In this document: one piece after another, positions 21,735-33,706 of the stretch
Numbering within the stretch: position 1 is the first letter of the stretch
Layout: each line of letters begins with the position of its first letter
Origin: Desmodesmus armatus
Lineage: Eukaryota > Chlorophyta > Chlorophyceae > Sphaeropleales > Scenedesmaceae
DNA length: 64,000 nucleotides
Reading direction: 5' to 3'
NCBI GenBank assembly: GCA_007449985.2
Contig: VIIQ02000032.1
Coordinates: 310,001 to 374,000, forward strand
Notes under the pieces: model-generated
Told to the model about the DNA's origin: nothing
The model's input: only the letters and a program-made list of their open reading frames with translations
The model's database searches: none
Made by a program: the position numbers and the translations under genes

Positions 21735-24700
21735 ATGCTTCCTACAATTGGAGGTGAGCTGTGGGCCTGAGTTGCTGGCTGCAGCCACATGCATGCCAAG
21801 CATATGCTGCCACCTGGCAAAACAGCACTGCACATCCACTTGCCACAGCAGAAGCAATAGGGCCTCTTGAGACGCAGTAAGCACGCCAAGCAAAGCATTT
21901 TGGACGTCTTGTCCTCGACATCACCTGCCGCTGCATGTCACCGGTTGTGTGTGTGAGTCCGCAGCAGCAAATATACCACATGAGGGCTGTATGTGTAACA
22001 GTGCAGGCCAGCTTGTATCTGTGGGTATACTTCACCCTTCTGTCCTCACAGCCTTGACATGTGCAAACTTCAGCACAACTGGTCAACACAGCAACACCTG
22101 CCTCACCCTCACCCACCTCTTTGTGCTGACCACCTGTCCACCCCTTGGTGCCGCTGTGCGCCCACCAGGCTCTGACAACAAAGGAGGCAAGCTGGAGGCC
22201 TCAGGAAGCTTCCTGTCCCGCATGCTGGGCAGGTCTCCAAGCAAAGGAGCCATCGCTCCCCAGGGCCCAGCAGCAGCAGGAGGCCAGCAGTCCGGCAAGG
22301 GCTCAGCAGCTTTGTTCAGCTCAACACAGCCACCAGGGGGCAGCTTGAAGACCTCCATCAACCAAGGGACAGCCAGCAGCAACAACTGGGCCATCAGCTC
22401 AAGCAAGGAGGTGCGCTGCCAGACTGCTGGTGTGCTGACCATTCAACTGAACTCAACCAAACAGTCACTCAGAGCAGGGTTCAAACAGGCAGCAACAATG
22501 CTCAGTGCAACTTGCTGGCATGCCTGTGTGTACACATGATTCAAAAGGGGTCAAATGGTTAGGAATGCTCTCAAGTGCAGCAGCTGTAGCAGCCCTGGAC
22601 CCAGATGCACCACAACTGGCCATGACAGCATTATATGATGCACCACAACTGGCCATGACAGCATTATATAGGACCCTGGCAGGTGGAAAGGCAGGTCAAT
22701 GCTAGCAGATAGCTGCTGCAGTATGGGCAAGCACTAGCATCATCACCAGCATGCATTTTTGAATCAAAATGCTGACGCGCCAACATCACTCTGGCTGGCT
22801 GTCGCTCGGTCACACCCTGCAGGGTCCCAGGCCACCTGTCGGTCGCGCACCTAGTGCCAAGAATCTGGAAGAGGCAGCCAACAGACCCTCTGCCAGCCCC
22901 CGTGTCGACAAGCTGCTGCAGGCCTCCAACACCTACGCGCCTGTGGCACGCATCCCCTCAGCTCAGCGCCTCACACCCCTGACACCTGCAGGGCGCAGCA
23001 GTCCCTCACCAACACCCACTGGCAGTGATGCCAGCGCTGCTACTGCAGTTGAGAAGCTGAGCGCCCTTGACCCCGACGATGCAGATCTCAGCAAGTTGTC
23101 GGACGAGGAGCTGCGGGCAATCACAACAACTTTGATCAAGCAGAAGGCAGCACTGAAGAACCACTTGGAAGCCATATCTGGCTCAGGCAAGCCAGGTTCT
23201 GGCGCCGGCATGCAGCAGAGCGCCTCAGGCCCAGCAGCAGAGCAGCCCGCACGCAAATCCAGCGTCACCTTTGGCACGCACCGCAACTCTGTGCTGGTGG
23301 TGGAGTTTGCCAAGCCTGAGCACCAGCAGCGCCCCAGCATGATTGCGAATACAGACCAAATCAAGTGAGCTGTGACTGCTGCGCTATGGCTTGGTGACAA
23401 CCTTTCAAACGAGCGTGGCGCAAGCCAGCATGCAGGCTGCGTAGCTTCATGTGGCAGCCTGCAGTGGGACTTGCGTCAGTCAACCACACTTGATAGTGGC
23501 TTTTGATCTGTGAACCCTCTGGTTGTGTTGCTTGCAAGCATGCATGCAAACGTTGTTGAGTGGCGCTTGTAGGCGGCAATGTGTTGATTGCCACAATGAA
23601 CACAGGAACTGCTGCAGTTGCACACAATGAACCGCGCACACCTGTCGCTGTGCCTCATGCGCTCACTCTGACCAAACCCCTCTTGCTTCTACCTGCACCC
23701 ACCAGGGCCATCGGCATGGCTGCCCAAGCTGATGAGAACATGAGCTTTATTGAGGAGAGTTCTGGCAAAAGTGAGTCGAAGGCCATCTGAGTTTGCATGT
23801 CACTACCATCTCAGGCATGCAGAAAGCTGTGGCGGCGGTTGCTCGCAGCGCCTACCAAGCTGTGGTTGACCGCTGGCGTCTATACGTTTCCATCAGTACA
23901 CACAATTGTTGCTGCCGCCTGCTGCATGCTTTGGACTGCGCAGCCAAGAATGGCACCAAGAGCTCGGCAGCACTGGAGAGTGGCCCCAGCATTGACCCTC
24001 TGCAAGCTCAGCAGGCAGCAGAGGAGACCAAGCGGCAGCTGATGCTCTCGACGTCTATCAAGAAAGCAGAGGACGACGCCAGGAAAGCAGCAGAGGAGAA
24101 GAGGAAAGCTAATGAGGCAGCTGCGGCAGCGGCTGCAGCAGCCGCAGGGCCTTCCAAGCCCGTGAGCAAAAGGCGCTACAAGCTGCTGTCTGTGTTCCCG
24201 TTGCTGCCACCAGCTATGCGGCGTGAGGAGTGGAGCCTCAGTCAGTTTGCTGTGGAGAAGCGCCTGCACAAGGGTTACGCATCAGAGGTGTACAAGGTGA
24301 GGAGCGCGATGCACAAATCATGTCAAACCCCTATGCAAGAACAGCAGCATGCCGGTGCAGCAGCTAGCAGTCAGGGCTTTGAGACAGGACCAGAAAGGAA
24401 GGCAGCCTGGCACTGGGGGTGGAACACAGCAGAGCCCTTTGGGGTGGGCACAACTCCATGCGCTTTTACTGGTTGATGGTCAATCAAACCGCACAAGTGT
24501 GTCCCCACGGTTTGTTCTGCACTAGGCGCGTGACATCCAGTCAGGTGAAATGATGGCCGTCAAGGTGTACAACCTGCCAGCGCTGGGAGAACTCAACAAG
24601 GTGCAGCTCATCAGGGAGATCAGACTGCATGGCAGCATGGCGCACAGGAACATCATTGAGCTGTACGTGGCCTTCCAGGTGAGCAGTATCCTGGTGTGTG

Positions 24701-26772
24701 GAGACTAGCACAGCAAACCGGTCGCAGCAAGGTACTGGCAGCACAGAGGCAGCGCCGTCCAGTGCACTGGCGCTTAGACCTAGTTCAATTGGTGTCAGCA
24801 GTAAAGCACACATGTTGAAAAGGCGAGGGCTGTATCATCAGGACAAGCAGCAGCTTGCAGCACTATTGATTTGGAAGATGCAAGATGGCAAGCCGCGCTG
24901 CAAACGCCTTTCTATGCCGCCACCAGGAGGACAGCCGGGTGATCCTGGCTCAGAAGTATGCTGACGGGGGTGATCTTCTAAAGGCGCTGCACCACGCTGG
25001 CGGCCGGCTCACAGAGCACTCAGCTGTGTCGATGGTGATTCAGCCACTGTTGAGCTGCCTCCTGTACCTCCACAGCAAAGGCATCATCCACAGGTAGGGT
25101 GCGAGACATACCTTAGGACAGACAGACATGTGATATCACTGGCAAGCAAGTGTGCAGAGAGCAGGCGCACGGTCCACCGTGGATGGCATCCCTTACAAAC
25201 CCACAAGTGATCAAAAACCCGCAGGTTTCAGCAACTTGTTGCACGTGGTCCATTGTGCAAATGGATTGTTAATGCAGCACACACATGCCATGTGCAGGGA
25301 CATCAAGCCGGAGAACATCTTGTTTGACGAGGGCATCCTGAAGGTGGCTGACTTTGGGCTGGCACTCAACTCAAACGAAGAGCACGCTGTGACAAGAGCA
25401 GGTAAATCATTTGCGCATGCTATCTTTTGCGGGCCCAACTGAAGTGTTGGGCCAGATGCAAAGGCCAACATGGTCCCTAAGCAGGTGGTATACGAGTCAA
25501 TACCTGGTCGCTGCCGTAGTCAGTAGCTGCAGGTTGTTGGTACTACCAACACCACTATAGGCTATAGTGGCTGTGCGGCCAGCTACCAGCTATCCAAATT
25601 GAATTCAATACCCCCCAGCGGCTAGCATGACACACAGCCAAGTCGTGTGGGTGTAGATTGTGCCACACATGGTGTGTGGGGGCTCTGCTTCATTGACCAC
25701 TGGCCACTGTGTAGTACACAACAGCATGTTGAAACTTCGTCAGCAAGGCCGCCTGGCTGGCGCACATTGCAGTCTGTGCAGAACCTGAGCCCACCTGTAT
25801 GCAGCTTTGTACGGATGCACACAGCCCCTTTGGGCCTGGCAGTTTTGCCTTCATCAGCTTTTGGGCAGTGCAAGGGCATTGGGCCTCAGGCACACTGTGT
25901 CTATAGGCTATTGATTGGTGCACCACACCCTGCGCATGCTGTGGCTGTGCATGCAGGCACCCTGCACTACATGGCACCTGAGGTGGTCAAGAACCCCCTC
26001 AAGGACCACCCTGACGACTTCAAGAACGAAGTGCGCTACCACTACAACGTGGTGGTGGACAGCTGGGCAGTGGGCTGCCTTGCGTACGAGTTGCTGGCAG
26101 GATATCCTCCGTTCTCAGCCAACACCCAGCAGCAGGTGGTGCACAACATAAACAACATGGAGGTGACCTTCCCCAAACGTGCTGGTGAGGATGCCATCGA
26201 TTTCATCAAGGCAGCTCTGGAGCGTCATCCAGGAGAAAGGGCCACATCGACTGAGCTGATCAAGCACCCATGGATTATGCAGCACATGGTGAGTTGTCAT
26301 CTATGCCACCTGGTGCTGTATTAGCAAAGTTACTTGTGTATCTAGGGTTGTTCTGAGCAGCAACACTGCTTTGCAGCCAGTCACCATCTGCAGCTTGAGG
26401 CCTTCCACAGACGGTCAGCTGCTTGAAGCTGTAGTGAGCAATACTTCTTGCATACTATGCACTGCATAGTGGCACTATGCCATAGTGGACTGGGTCCAGA
26501 GCATTGTTGCATGCTGGCCATGTCATACATTTGTGTTGCTGACAAGTGCCGGTATTTTTTATAGTTGACTGACCTTATACTTGCGCCTTGCACCACACCA
26601 CATGCCTTTGCAGCGACGCGGCTCATCACGTCACCTCACGCTTCAGCCACAGTCGCAGCCCATGAAAACCACCACAGACTTTGCTTCAGGCATCACCAAG
26701 GCCAAGCAAGACAACGCCCGCCGTGCGGCCGACCATGGCCTGCCCAAGGAGTCTATCATGGCACCCTTCTGA
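21735..26772 (+). CDS. Aurora/CALK-like serine/threonine protein kinase
   Basis: Exons 21735-21753, 22169-22410, 22823-23364, 23706-23770, 23944-24296, 24526-24678, 24927-25093, 25298-25401, 25957-26288 and 26614-26772; every phase agrees, giving 711 residues. The first 385 residues are Ser/Pro-rich with many SP/TP sites (LTPLTPAGRSSPSPTP) and an Ala/Lys/Glu coiled-coil-like stretch. The kinase domain covers about 388-655: a degenerate glycine loop (KRLHKGYASEVYKA), ATP-site Lys (MMAVKVY), catalytic loop HRDIKPENIL, DFG, activation segment TRAGTLHYMAPE, and HPWI at the end. A basic Ser-containing tail follows. The layout (long N-terminal region, central-to-C-terminal kinase, about 700-770 residues) resembles Chlamydomonas CALK, the Aurora-like kinase of flagellar disassembly, but a related algal kinase is possible. 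The 19-base first exon (MLPTIGG) rests only on phase and a good GTGAGC donor. Confidence 0.8.
22604..22669. repeat. 33-bp tandem duplication in a kinase-gene intron
   Basis: Two adjacent, apparently identical 33-base units, each starting GATGCACCACAACTGG and ending CATTATAT, lie in the intron between 22410 and 22823. Identity of the copies implies a recent event. Confidence 0.9.
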
Positions 26773-28503
26773 TGATGCGGCACTTGCATGTCGGTGTGAC
26801 ACACTCCTTGTGTCGATACGCTGCAGCTCGTGTCATGCTTGAATTGTCTAACTGAGATAACAGCTATGACTGCTGCCGCTAGAGTCGTGCTGCAAGGCGT
26901 GCAGCATTCCCATGTGGGCTCTATCGTGCTTGCAATAAGCCCCCAAAGTGTTGCATTGCATTGTAGATCGTGTGGTCTACCAGCAGCTGTATGGCTGTAT
27001 GCGGCACCGACCAGTAGATGTTGGCCTAAAGGTATCTCTTGTTACATCCGCCATCAGCCTACTGGACTCACAGGCACGTGCAGCCATAGCCTGTGAGCCT
27101 TGTAGGCTACAGCCTAGCTTTCCGGTATATACAGAGGGTTGTCTGGCCTGCATGCCATATGCCTAGCCCACGGTGGGCTTGAAGTTTGACAGCATGTATG
27201 CCACACACTGTAGAAGTGTTGTAGGCATCATTATGAGGTGCTGGTTGCTTGCGCTGACCTTGAAAGTGCCCCATTCACATAGGAGTGATTTCTGAGGTGG
27301 ATGTGTGCCAGCGCTTCTTGCAGGCCCCCAGCTAAGTTGGGCGGTCGGCAGTTGTTGTATCAGTTGCTGCCTAGGTCTCAAACGTTCAAGGATTTGTGGG
27401 CACTTAGGGTTTGTGGCATGCAGAACTTTCAAGGTTCTGCAAGCCACAGTGTGCAAAGGATCCTGTGCCATCTCTTGTATCGCCTGTTTATCTGTTTTGA
27501 CGCCCATCTGTTGAAAGCTTGCGGCCAGCGTTGTTGTGTTGCGTTGACGTTGCTGCTCAGCCTGTGTGTTGCTAGTCACGGGACCAGCACCACCACGTTG
27601 TATGTGCTTTGCACCAACGGCCACCATGTGCGGCCCTGCCTGCTGTACATGTGTGCTCAGCACAAATCTGAGATTTGTCCTGCTTCGCTGCATGTGTGGG
27701 TTGATGCCGCCTCTGCTTAGCCTTGCAGTCCAAGATGGCAGGTCAGGTTGTCAGGTTGTGCACCGTTTGTATTGGGGTCTGACTGCTGGTTGGCTTGTGG
27801 GAAGAGGTCAACAGATCCTGTTTGCTGAAGTTCTGACAGTAGCAAGCGAGAGCCCAAACGCAGGTGCAGATTGGATTGAATGGGTTTCAGGATGCGAGGT
27901 TACACAGGGTTGTGTCTGCCGATTGAAGGGCGTGTATAGTGTGATTCAAAGGTGTAACATCCTGGGTTCGCTGCCAATACAGCAGGGACAGCTATTGGTT
28001 GGCTGCTCATCTACCAGATAGAGTTACCTAGACCGTCAGCATCAGCTGAGCATGCATGAGGTGCAGCACCAACGGTGGGGTTCGATTATGCAGGCTCCAA
28101 TTATCAAGTAGAGATGACACATCTCATAAGTCATCATCGTCACGCTGAATCAGCAGTACATGTTCTGCCGGCAACTCAGGTATGCACAGCAACAGCACAA
28201 GTTGGCCCACGTGCCAGAACGACCCCAGGTGGGCCATCATGCAAAACCTGGATTGCGGCTGCATCACAACATACGTACAACAACAATGTGCCTGTGCCAT
28301 GTCAGCAAATGTGTCACACTCAACTATGTCACAGTCAGCACACCATGATCAACATGTGAGTCAAAACAATGACACTGTTAGAGGGTCCACCTCAACTCTG
28401 GATCCATGATACTCAAAACACCCACAACCCCAACACCCACTCCAAGCAGCCCTACACCCATACGAGTGCTGCTGCACCAAGGGCCCAAGGGAATAATACA
28501 GCA
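26773..28503. other. Convergent gap between the kinase gene and the LRR gene
   Basis: No coding segment recognised on either strand. The plus strand is G/T-rich from 26.8 to about 28.03 kb and becomes C/A-rich from about 28.06 kb to the stop codon of the minus-strand gene. The simplest reading is two facing 3' UTRs meeting near 28.05 kb. Confidence 0.45.
27953..27957 (+). terminator. Candidate poly(A) signal TGTAA for the kinase gene
   Basis: TGTAA about 1.2 kb after the kinase stop codon, close to where the base skew reverses. A short motif, so low confidence. Confidence 0.3.
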
Positions 28504-31500
28504 TTACAAAACCGCTTTCTCAGGCTCCCTCAGCACCTTACACCGGCAGTCAGGCAGCTCCGCCTCCACCACTGCCACCACGCCTGCCTCCGCCTGCCGT
28601 GCCTCCACCCCTGAGCCCAGCCATATGCGCACCTCCCTCAGGGGCCCCACATGGCCTGACAGCACCTCACTCAAGTGACCACCTAGGGCCAGGGGCTGCT
28701 GCTCAGTGATGACCTCGTCAGCAGCCTGCAAGAGCAAAGTGAAGGTGAGTGAGTGAGTGATTGAGTGAGTGAGCCAGACACACGTGCAACACCCAGCTTG
28801 ACAGCAAACGTGGAAGCTACATGACTGACAAACTTGATACACATGACGCATGTTGCATCTGCGGTGGCACGCAAGCGCGCACGAGCATGCCAGGACCCAG
28901 TAGGAGAAGGAAACAGCAATGGAGGTCGGGTGGGGAGTCAAGCAAGCAACAGTCAAGGCACCCCACATGCCACATTACACGAGCTGGAGCAGGGAGACAT
29001 GGCATGCTGTACATACCCTCAACCGATCTAAAGTTTACTCTACCTGCATTGAGTATCAGTACCCAACACGCTGCTATGCCTGCATTGCTCACCTGCACAC
29101 ACAGCAGCTCGAGCCGAGGCATCTCCCGAAGGGCGATGATCCCCGGGGGTCCCGACAGCACCGCCGCCCGCATGCTCATCAGCTGCAGCGATGTCAGCAC
29201 AGTCAGCTGCCCAATCGCCACCAATGCCTTGCTGCCAATACCTGGCGCCCACATGTTGAGTGATAGGTGCTGTAGCCGACTGGCACATGCTGTGCTGATG
29301 GCTTCGACGTGGTCGAGCTGTAGGGCTGATCGGAAGTCAAGGTGCAGGCGGCGCAGTAGGGAGAGCTGCTGCAGGGCCACCTGAAGGTCCAGGAGCACCT
29401 TGCCTGCAGCAGCAGTGGCAGCAACAGCAGCAGTGGCAGCAACAGCAGCAGTGGCAGCAACAGCAGCAGTGGCAGCAACAGCAGCAGTGGCAGCAACAGC
29501 AGCAGTGGCAGCAACAGCAGCAGTGGCAGCAACAGCAGCAGTGGCAGCAACAGCAGCAGTGGCAGCAACAGGTGGCAGCAGCAGCAGCAGTGGCAGCAGC
29601 GACAGCAGCAGGACAAGTGACAGAAGGCAGGGCTCAGGCAGAGGTTTGGTGTGGGGTTGCAGAGACCAACAACACTGCTGCTGACGTCTGAAGTCTGGAT
29701 ACAGGCGTGTAGTGAAAGACACACACATATCAACAGCACCAGCAGGACACAGACAGAACGCATGCCAGCAGACCTTTTGTGTGGTAAAGATGTGTGCAAG
29801 GAAGCAAAAATGGCTGCACACCTTGCAACCCAACCAGCTGAGGTGACCGATAAGCATAACACGGATCATTGTGCCCTGTAATTGGCTCCCTCACCTGTGC
29901 CAACACCTGGCTTCATGGAGAGTGCCGTGAGGCCAGTGAACGCCCCCAGGCCTGCAAAGCCCTGCACCGGACTGAACCCTGACAGCCGTAGGGAGTTGAC
30001 CGCAGGCCACTGCTGGCCCAGCTGCTGCAGGTGCTCAGTAAACAGACCCAGCCTGTGGTCTCCTGAGCCCAGCCACAGGGTTTTGAGGGAGGTCAGGCCT
30101 GCACAGAACACACAGGTAGTGCAATACAGTAGAGTACAGTACAGTGTGAGGGCAGAAGTTGAAGGGGCCGCACCCTCTGTGACGGCCCCATACATGCTTC
30201 CACACTAATAAAAAACATGAGATCAAAGACACCACTCTTTGCTGTTGCATAAGCGGCGCCTACCTGACAGCTTGAGCAGCTGCTGTATTGACTTGCCAGC
30301 AGGCAGTGCGCCCTTGCTCAGTGCCAGACTGAGGCTTGTCAGCTGAGTCATGAAGCCAAGGTGGTCCAATTGGTCCGCAGCAACAGCAGCAATGCCGCGC
30401 CGCCCTGCCTCCAGCCGCAACTCTATCAACGCGGCCCCATACATGCTTACACAGACTAAACGAACATCAATATGCGCTCAAACCCACTTCTTTTTGCTAT
30501 TGCATGCGCGGGGGGCCTACCTGACAGCTTGAGCAGCTGCTGTGTTGACTTCCCAGCAGGCAGTGCGCCCTTGCTCAGTGCCAGGCTGAGGCTGGTGAGC
30601 TGAGTCATGAATCCAAGGTGGTCCAGTTGGTCAGCCGCAACAGCAGCAATGCCGCGCCGCCCTGCCTCCAGCCGCAACTCCATCAGTGCGGGGCTGCTGC
30701 AGCTGCTGATGAGCTGAACTGCTGACTCTGGCAACCGCTTGGTCAGGCCTGCATGTGACATGAGACGCCATGTCCGACAATCATCGCCGTTGGTTTGGAT
30801 TGGAGAAAAGAGGCATCAGCACAACAGCTGCTGAAACATGGCTGCATTGTCTGACAGGTGTAGTGCAGCATTGGATGCACCTGTGCCATGAAGCTGCGTG
30901 CCATTATTGTCAACTGAAATCTTTGATGACAGCAGATGTGGGTGCGCTATGTGGTGCATGTCTCAATCTTCTGCCTGTTGCAGTGCAGCGTGCATGAGCA
31001 AGTGCGAGGTTTTCAACCCTCTCACCTGCCACCCTGAGGCTGCGCAGTGAAGTAATATTGGGCTGCGGCAACAGGGGCTGGGCCAGGCCACTGGAGGCCA
31101 GGTTGGTGAGGTGCACCAGGCGGCTCATCAGCAGCGGCTCAGACAGCACAGGACGCTGGTCATTGAAGATGCCTGATTGGTGAGGTGTAGAAAAAGTTGC
31201 AGGAGCTTGGTGAGTGAGATGAGGCAAGGTGGTGGGACACATGCTTCCAAACTCATCTCGAGGTCGCTGGATTGGTCACTTGTGCCACGTGCATTGCCAT
31301 GGCTGAGTATACGCCAGGTCCTGGTAGGTCTGATCTAGTAGTCACGCATGCAACCTGCACCTGCCCAGACGAAACCAGCACCCCTAACATGACTTCCACC
31401 AAGCATGGTCACTGCTGCGCATGGCATGCTGGCTCCCTCCTACAAGGTGTTGAGGCTTGTCCTGCACTACGCACACAGTAACAGCATGCGTGTTTTGTAG

Positions 31501-33706
31501 GGTTTTGGTTTTGTCTGGGTTTTACAGAGGTTTTGAGAGCTGCATGCAAGCCCCTCCCACCTCCATACATGACCTCCAGGTGCTGCAGGTTTGTGAGGGC
31601 CATGAGGGGGTCCAGGGGGCAGCGGCTGTGGGCTGCCTGGTACACCGCCAGCACCAGGGACGTCAGCTGAGTGCCACTGGCCACAGCTTCTAGATGAGCA
31701 GCCTATACAGCAGGGCGGCACAGGGCAGTAGCACGGCACAGCAAATGGTAAGAGCGCAGGAAAAGACAGCACAGCACATGGTGACGGCGCAGCATAGCAC
31801 AATGTTACCGCATACCACAGCACAGCACATTGCAGAACCCACTGCGTGAGGGCTCGCTGGCACCTGCAGTGAGCAGGCCAGAGTTTCCAGGGAAGCAGCC
31901 TAGAGATCTTCACTTCCCCCTCCTGCATTCGCAATGCAGACAAAGATGCAGGACCAACGTAGTGGCGACAGTACAGTAAATACATTTACTGACAGTACAG
32001 GACAACACAGCACGTGACGTCACAATTGCATAGCACATGCTGACCACACAGCACGGCACAGATGAGATCCAAGGAATGAGCGCTGCCTGAGCGCGCAGGC
32101 ACGCTCATGGGACGTAGACAACAGTTTCGCCCCTGGCAACAACACTGATACTGCTGGCTTTGTCCCAGGTAACACTTCACACCCATGCTACAGCATCCAA
32201 CCCCGTCTTGTGGCCTGAAACCCGCTGCTATGGTCTGACACCCATTTGCCCTTACCTCCACGATGCTTTCCATGCTGGCATGCAGTGTCAGGCTGCGTAG
32301 GCCAGGCAGCCCAGCCAGCACTGACTCCAGCAGCATTGGAGGTGGCAACTCAAGCGCCTGCAGGTTCAAACACGCCAGCCGTGTGCACAGCGATAGCTCC
32401 TGCGGCTGCTGCTGCTGCAGGGTACCTTGCTCATGCTGCGGTTGCTGCTCCTGTTCAGCACCCTCGGCAGGCAACTGCATGGCTGTTGCTGCTGCTGCTG
32501 CTGCGGGGTCTATCTGCATTCCATCCTGCTGATCTGCGGCACTGACGTGCTGCCCCTGCCCCGGCGACTGCTGCTGGGTAGTAGTTGCAGCAAGTGCTGA
32601 CAGCAGCGGCTGCCAGTCCCCTGCAGGCATGTACCCCTGCACACACAGGCTGTCCAGCTTTGGTAGCCGACCCATTAGTGCCACTGCTTGCTGGATAGCT
32701 ACCGCACCGCAAGGGGCCTGAGGGTCATACCACACAGAGCGGCGGTTGCTCAGAGTGACATGAGAGCAGGCTGGGAGAGAGCCTGACAGCAGGTGTAGGG
32801 GGTGGAGATCCCCTCCTCCTGAATCAGGTCGTGCTGATTTCGGGTCTGCTGTGTGCTGGTGTGTCCCCGCTGCAGCTGAGTCATGCTGGGCATCACCGCT
32901 TGATACCGTTTGCGTGGGTGGCGTAGGGTGGTCCTCGCGCTGCGCTGTGCGGCCAGCATCCAGAGCTGGCGCTGCTGCTGCAGGTGGTGGCTGTGAGGGG
33001 TCGGCTTTGGTGGCACGTGCATTGCAGCTGCTGCCCTGCTTACGCCTGGTCCTGGGAGCAGCAGTAGCTTCTGCTTCTGCAGCTTCCTCCAACCCTACCT
33101 CTTCTCGAACTGCTGCCAGTGCTGCCGCCGCTGCTGTGGCGGCTGTCCTCCAGCCTGTTGGGTCCACCCCCGCCCCACTTGCTGCCGCTAGCCTGGCACT
33201 GCTGCTGCTGGTTCTGCTGGTGGTGCCCCATGCGTCGTATGGAAGAGTGATATGTGTGATGTCGCGGCTGAGACTGGAGCTCCAATGCTTGCAGACGAGG
33301 CGAGCTGCGAGCAGGGTGCGACGGGAGAGCGGGATAAGCCCCTAAGGAGGTGGGGGGGGGGGGGGGGCATGTCAGTAGTCAGGCAGGGGCTGTAAGGCGT
33401 GCATGGTAGTGAGTTTGTGCGGAGGGATGAGGGTGCCATATGATGTGGACTTCTGCCGACGCAGGACATGGGCGTGATGCTGGCGCTTAGCAACAGCACT
33501 GTCACAAAGTAACAGACGGGCAGGGCAGCTGTGAATGGGTATGAATGTGTTACCTGGTGTATGAGCTGAAGCACCCAGTCACCAGGCTCTGCAGTGGAAG
33601 GCCCCACATGGGTTGTCATGGCTACTGGTGACTTGTCAACTGTGTCAAGGGGTATGACGCAAGCAGACCAAATGTATGGCTGGGCCTGGAGGCCCTCAAG
33701 GCTCAT
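28504..33706 (-). CDS. F-box-like leucine-rich-repeat protein
   Basis: Exons: 33706-33554, 33341-32256, 31702-31561, 31172-31026, 30748-30521, 30422-30264, 30098-29895, 29403-29093, 28725-28504; the phases close at 883 residues. Exon 1 starts MSLEGLQAQPYIW. Exon 2 opens with RRTLLAARLVCKHWSSSLSR, the helix pattern of the F-box/RNI type (L-x(3)-RLVCK-x-W). A long Ala/Gln/Ser-rich insert follows. Leucine-rich repeats then run to the C-terminus (CLNLQALELPPPMLLESVL, LPGLRSLTLHASM, LTSLVLAVYQAA, LTNLQHLEVM, ITSLRSLRVAG, LRRLHLDFRSAL). F-box/LRR proteins usually select substrates for SCF ubiquitin ligases, but the F-box match here is partial and rests on inference. Exons 30748-30521 and 30422-30264 encode nearly the same 53 residues. 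The LRR exons from 31172 to 29895 enter and leave in phase 1, so whole exons can be gained without a frameshift. Confidence 0.75.
29409..29570. repeat. 18-bp minisatellite, nine units
   Basis: Nine near-perfect copies of an 18-base unit (GCAGCAGTGGCAGCAACA on the plus strand). It ends six bases before the acceptor-adjacent CTGCAG of the LRR exon starting at 29403 (minus). The unit length is a multiple of three and no frame contains a stop. In the gene's own frame it would read AATAAV repeats continuous with the exon, so it could be coding if an upstream acceptor is used. Confidence 0.9.
30184..30748 (-). repeat. Tandem duplication of one LRR exon plus flanking intron
   Basis: Two units offset by about 250 bases. 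Each contains the same LRR exon (LRLEAGRRGIAAVAADQLDH and the rest) and the start of the following intron, including a shared GTATGGGGCC block (on the plus strand 30433 and 30184). Within the shared exon segment the only amino-acid change I see is I/T in GKS(I/T)QQLLKLSG. Confidence 0.9.
33352..33367. repeat. Poly-G run (poly-C on the sense strand) next to a splice acceptor
   Basis: Sixteen G on the plus strand, so C16 on the minus strand, 10 bases upstream of the TAG acceptor of LRR-gene exon 2. It probably acts as the pyrimidine tract. Confidence 0.8.

Noticed and set aside
27163..27720. Overlapping long frames on both strands
   Set aside because: No homology, no splice pattern, and inside the biased 3' flank of the kinase gene.
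29409..29570. CRISPR-like regular repeat
   Set aside because: Direct 18-base units with no spacers, in a eukaryotic intron. It is a minisatellite.
29203..29862. 219-codon minus frame with long Leu/Pro runs suggesting a membrane protein
   Set aside because: The Leu runs are the 18-bp minisatellite read in another frame.
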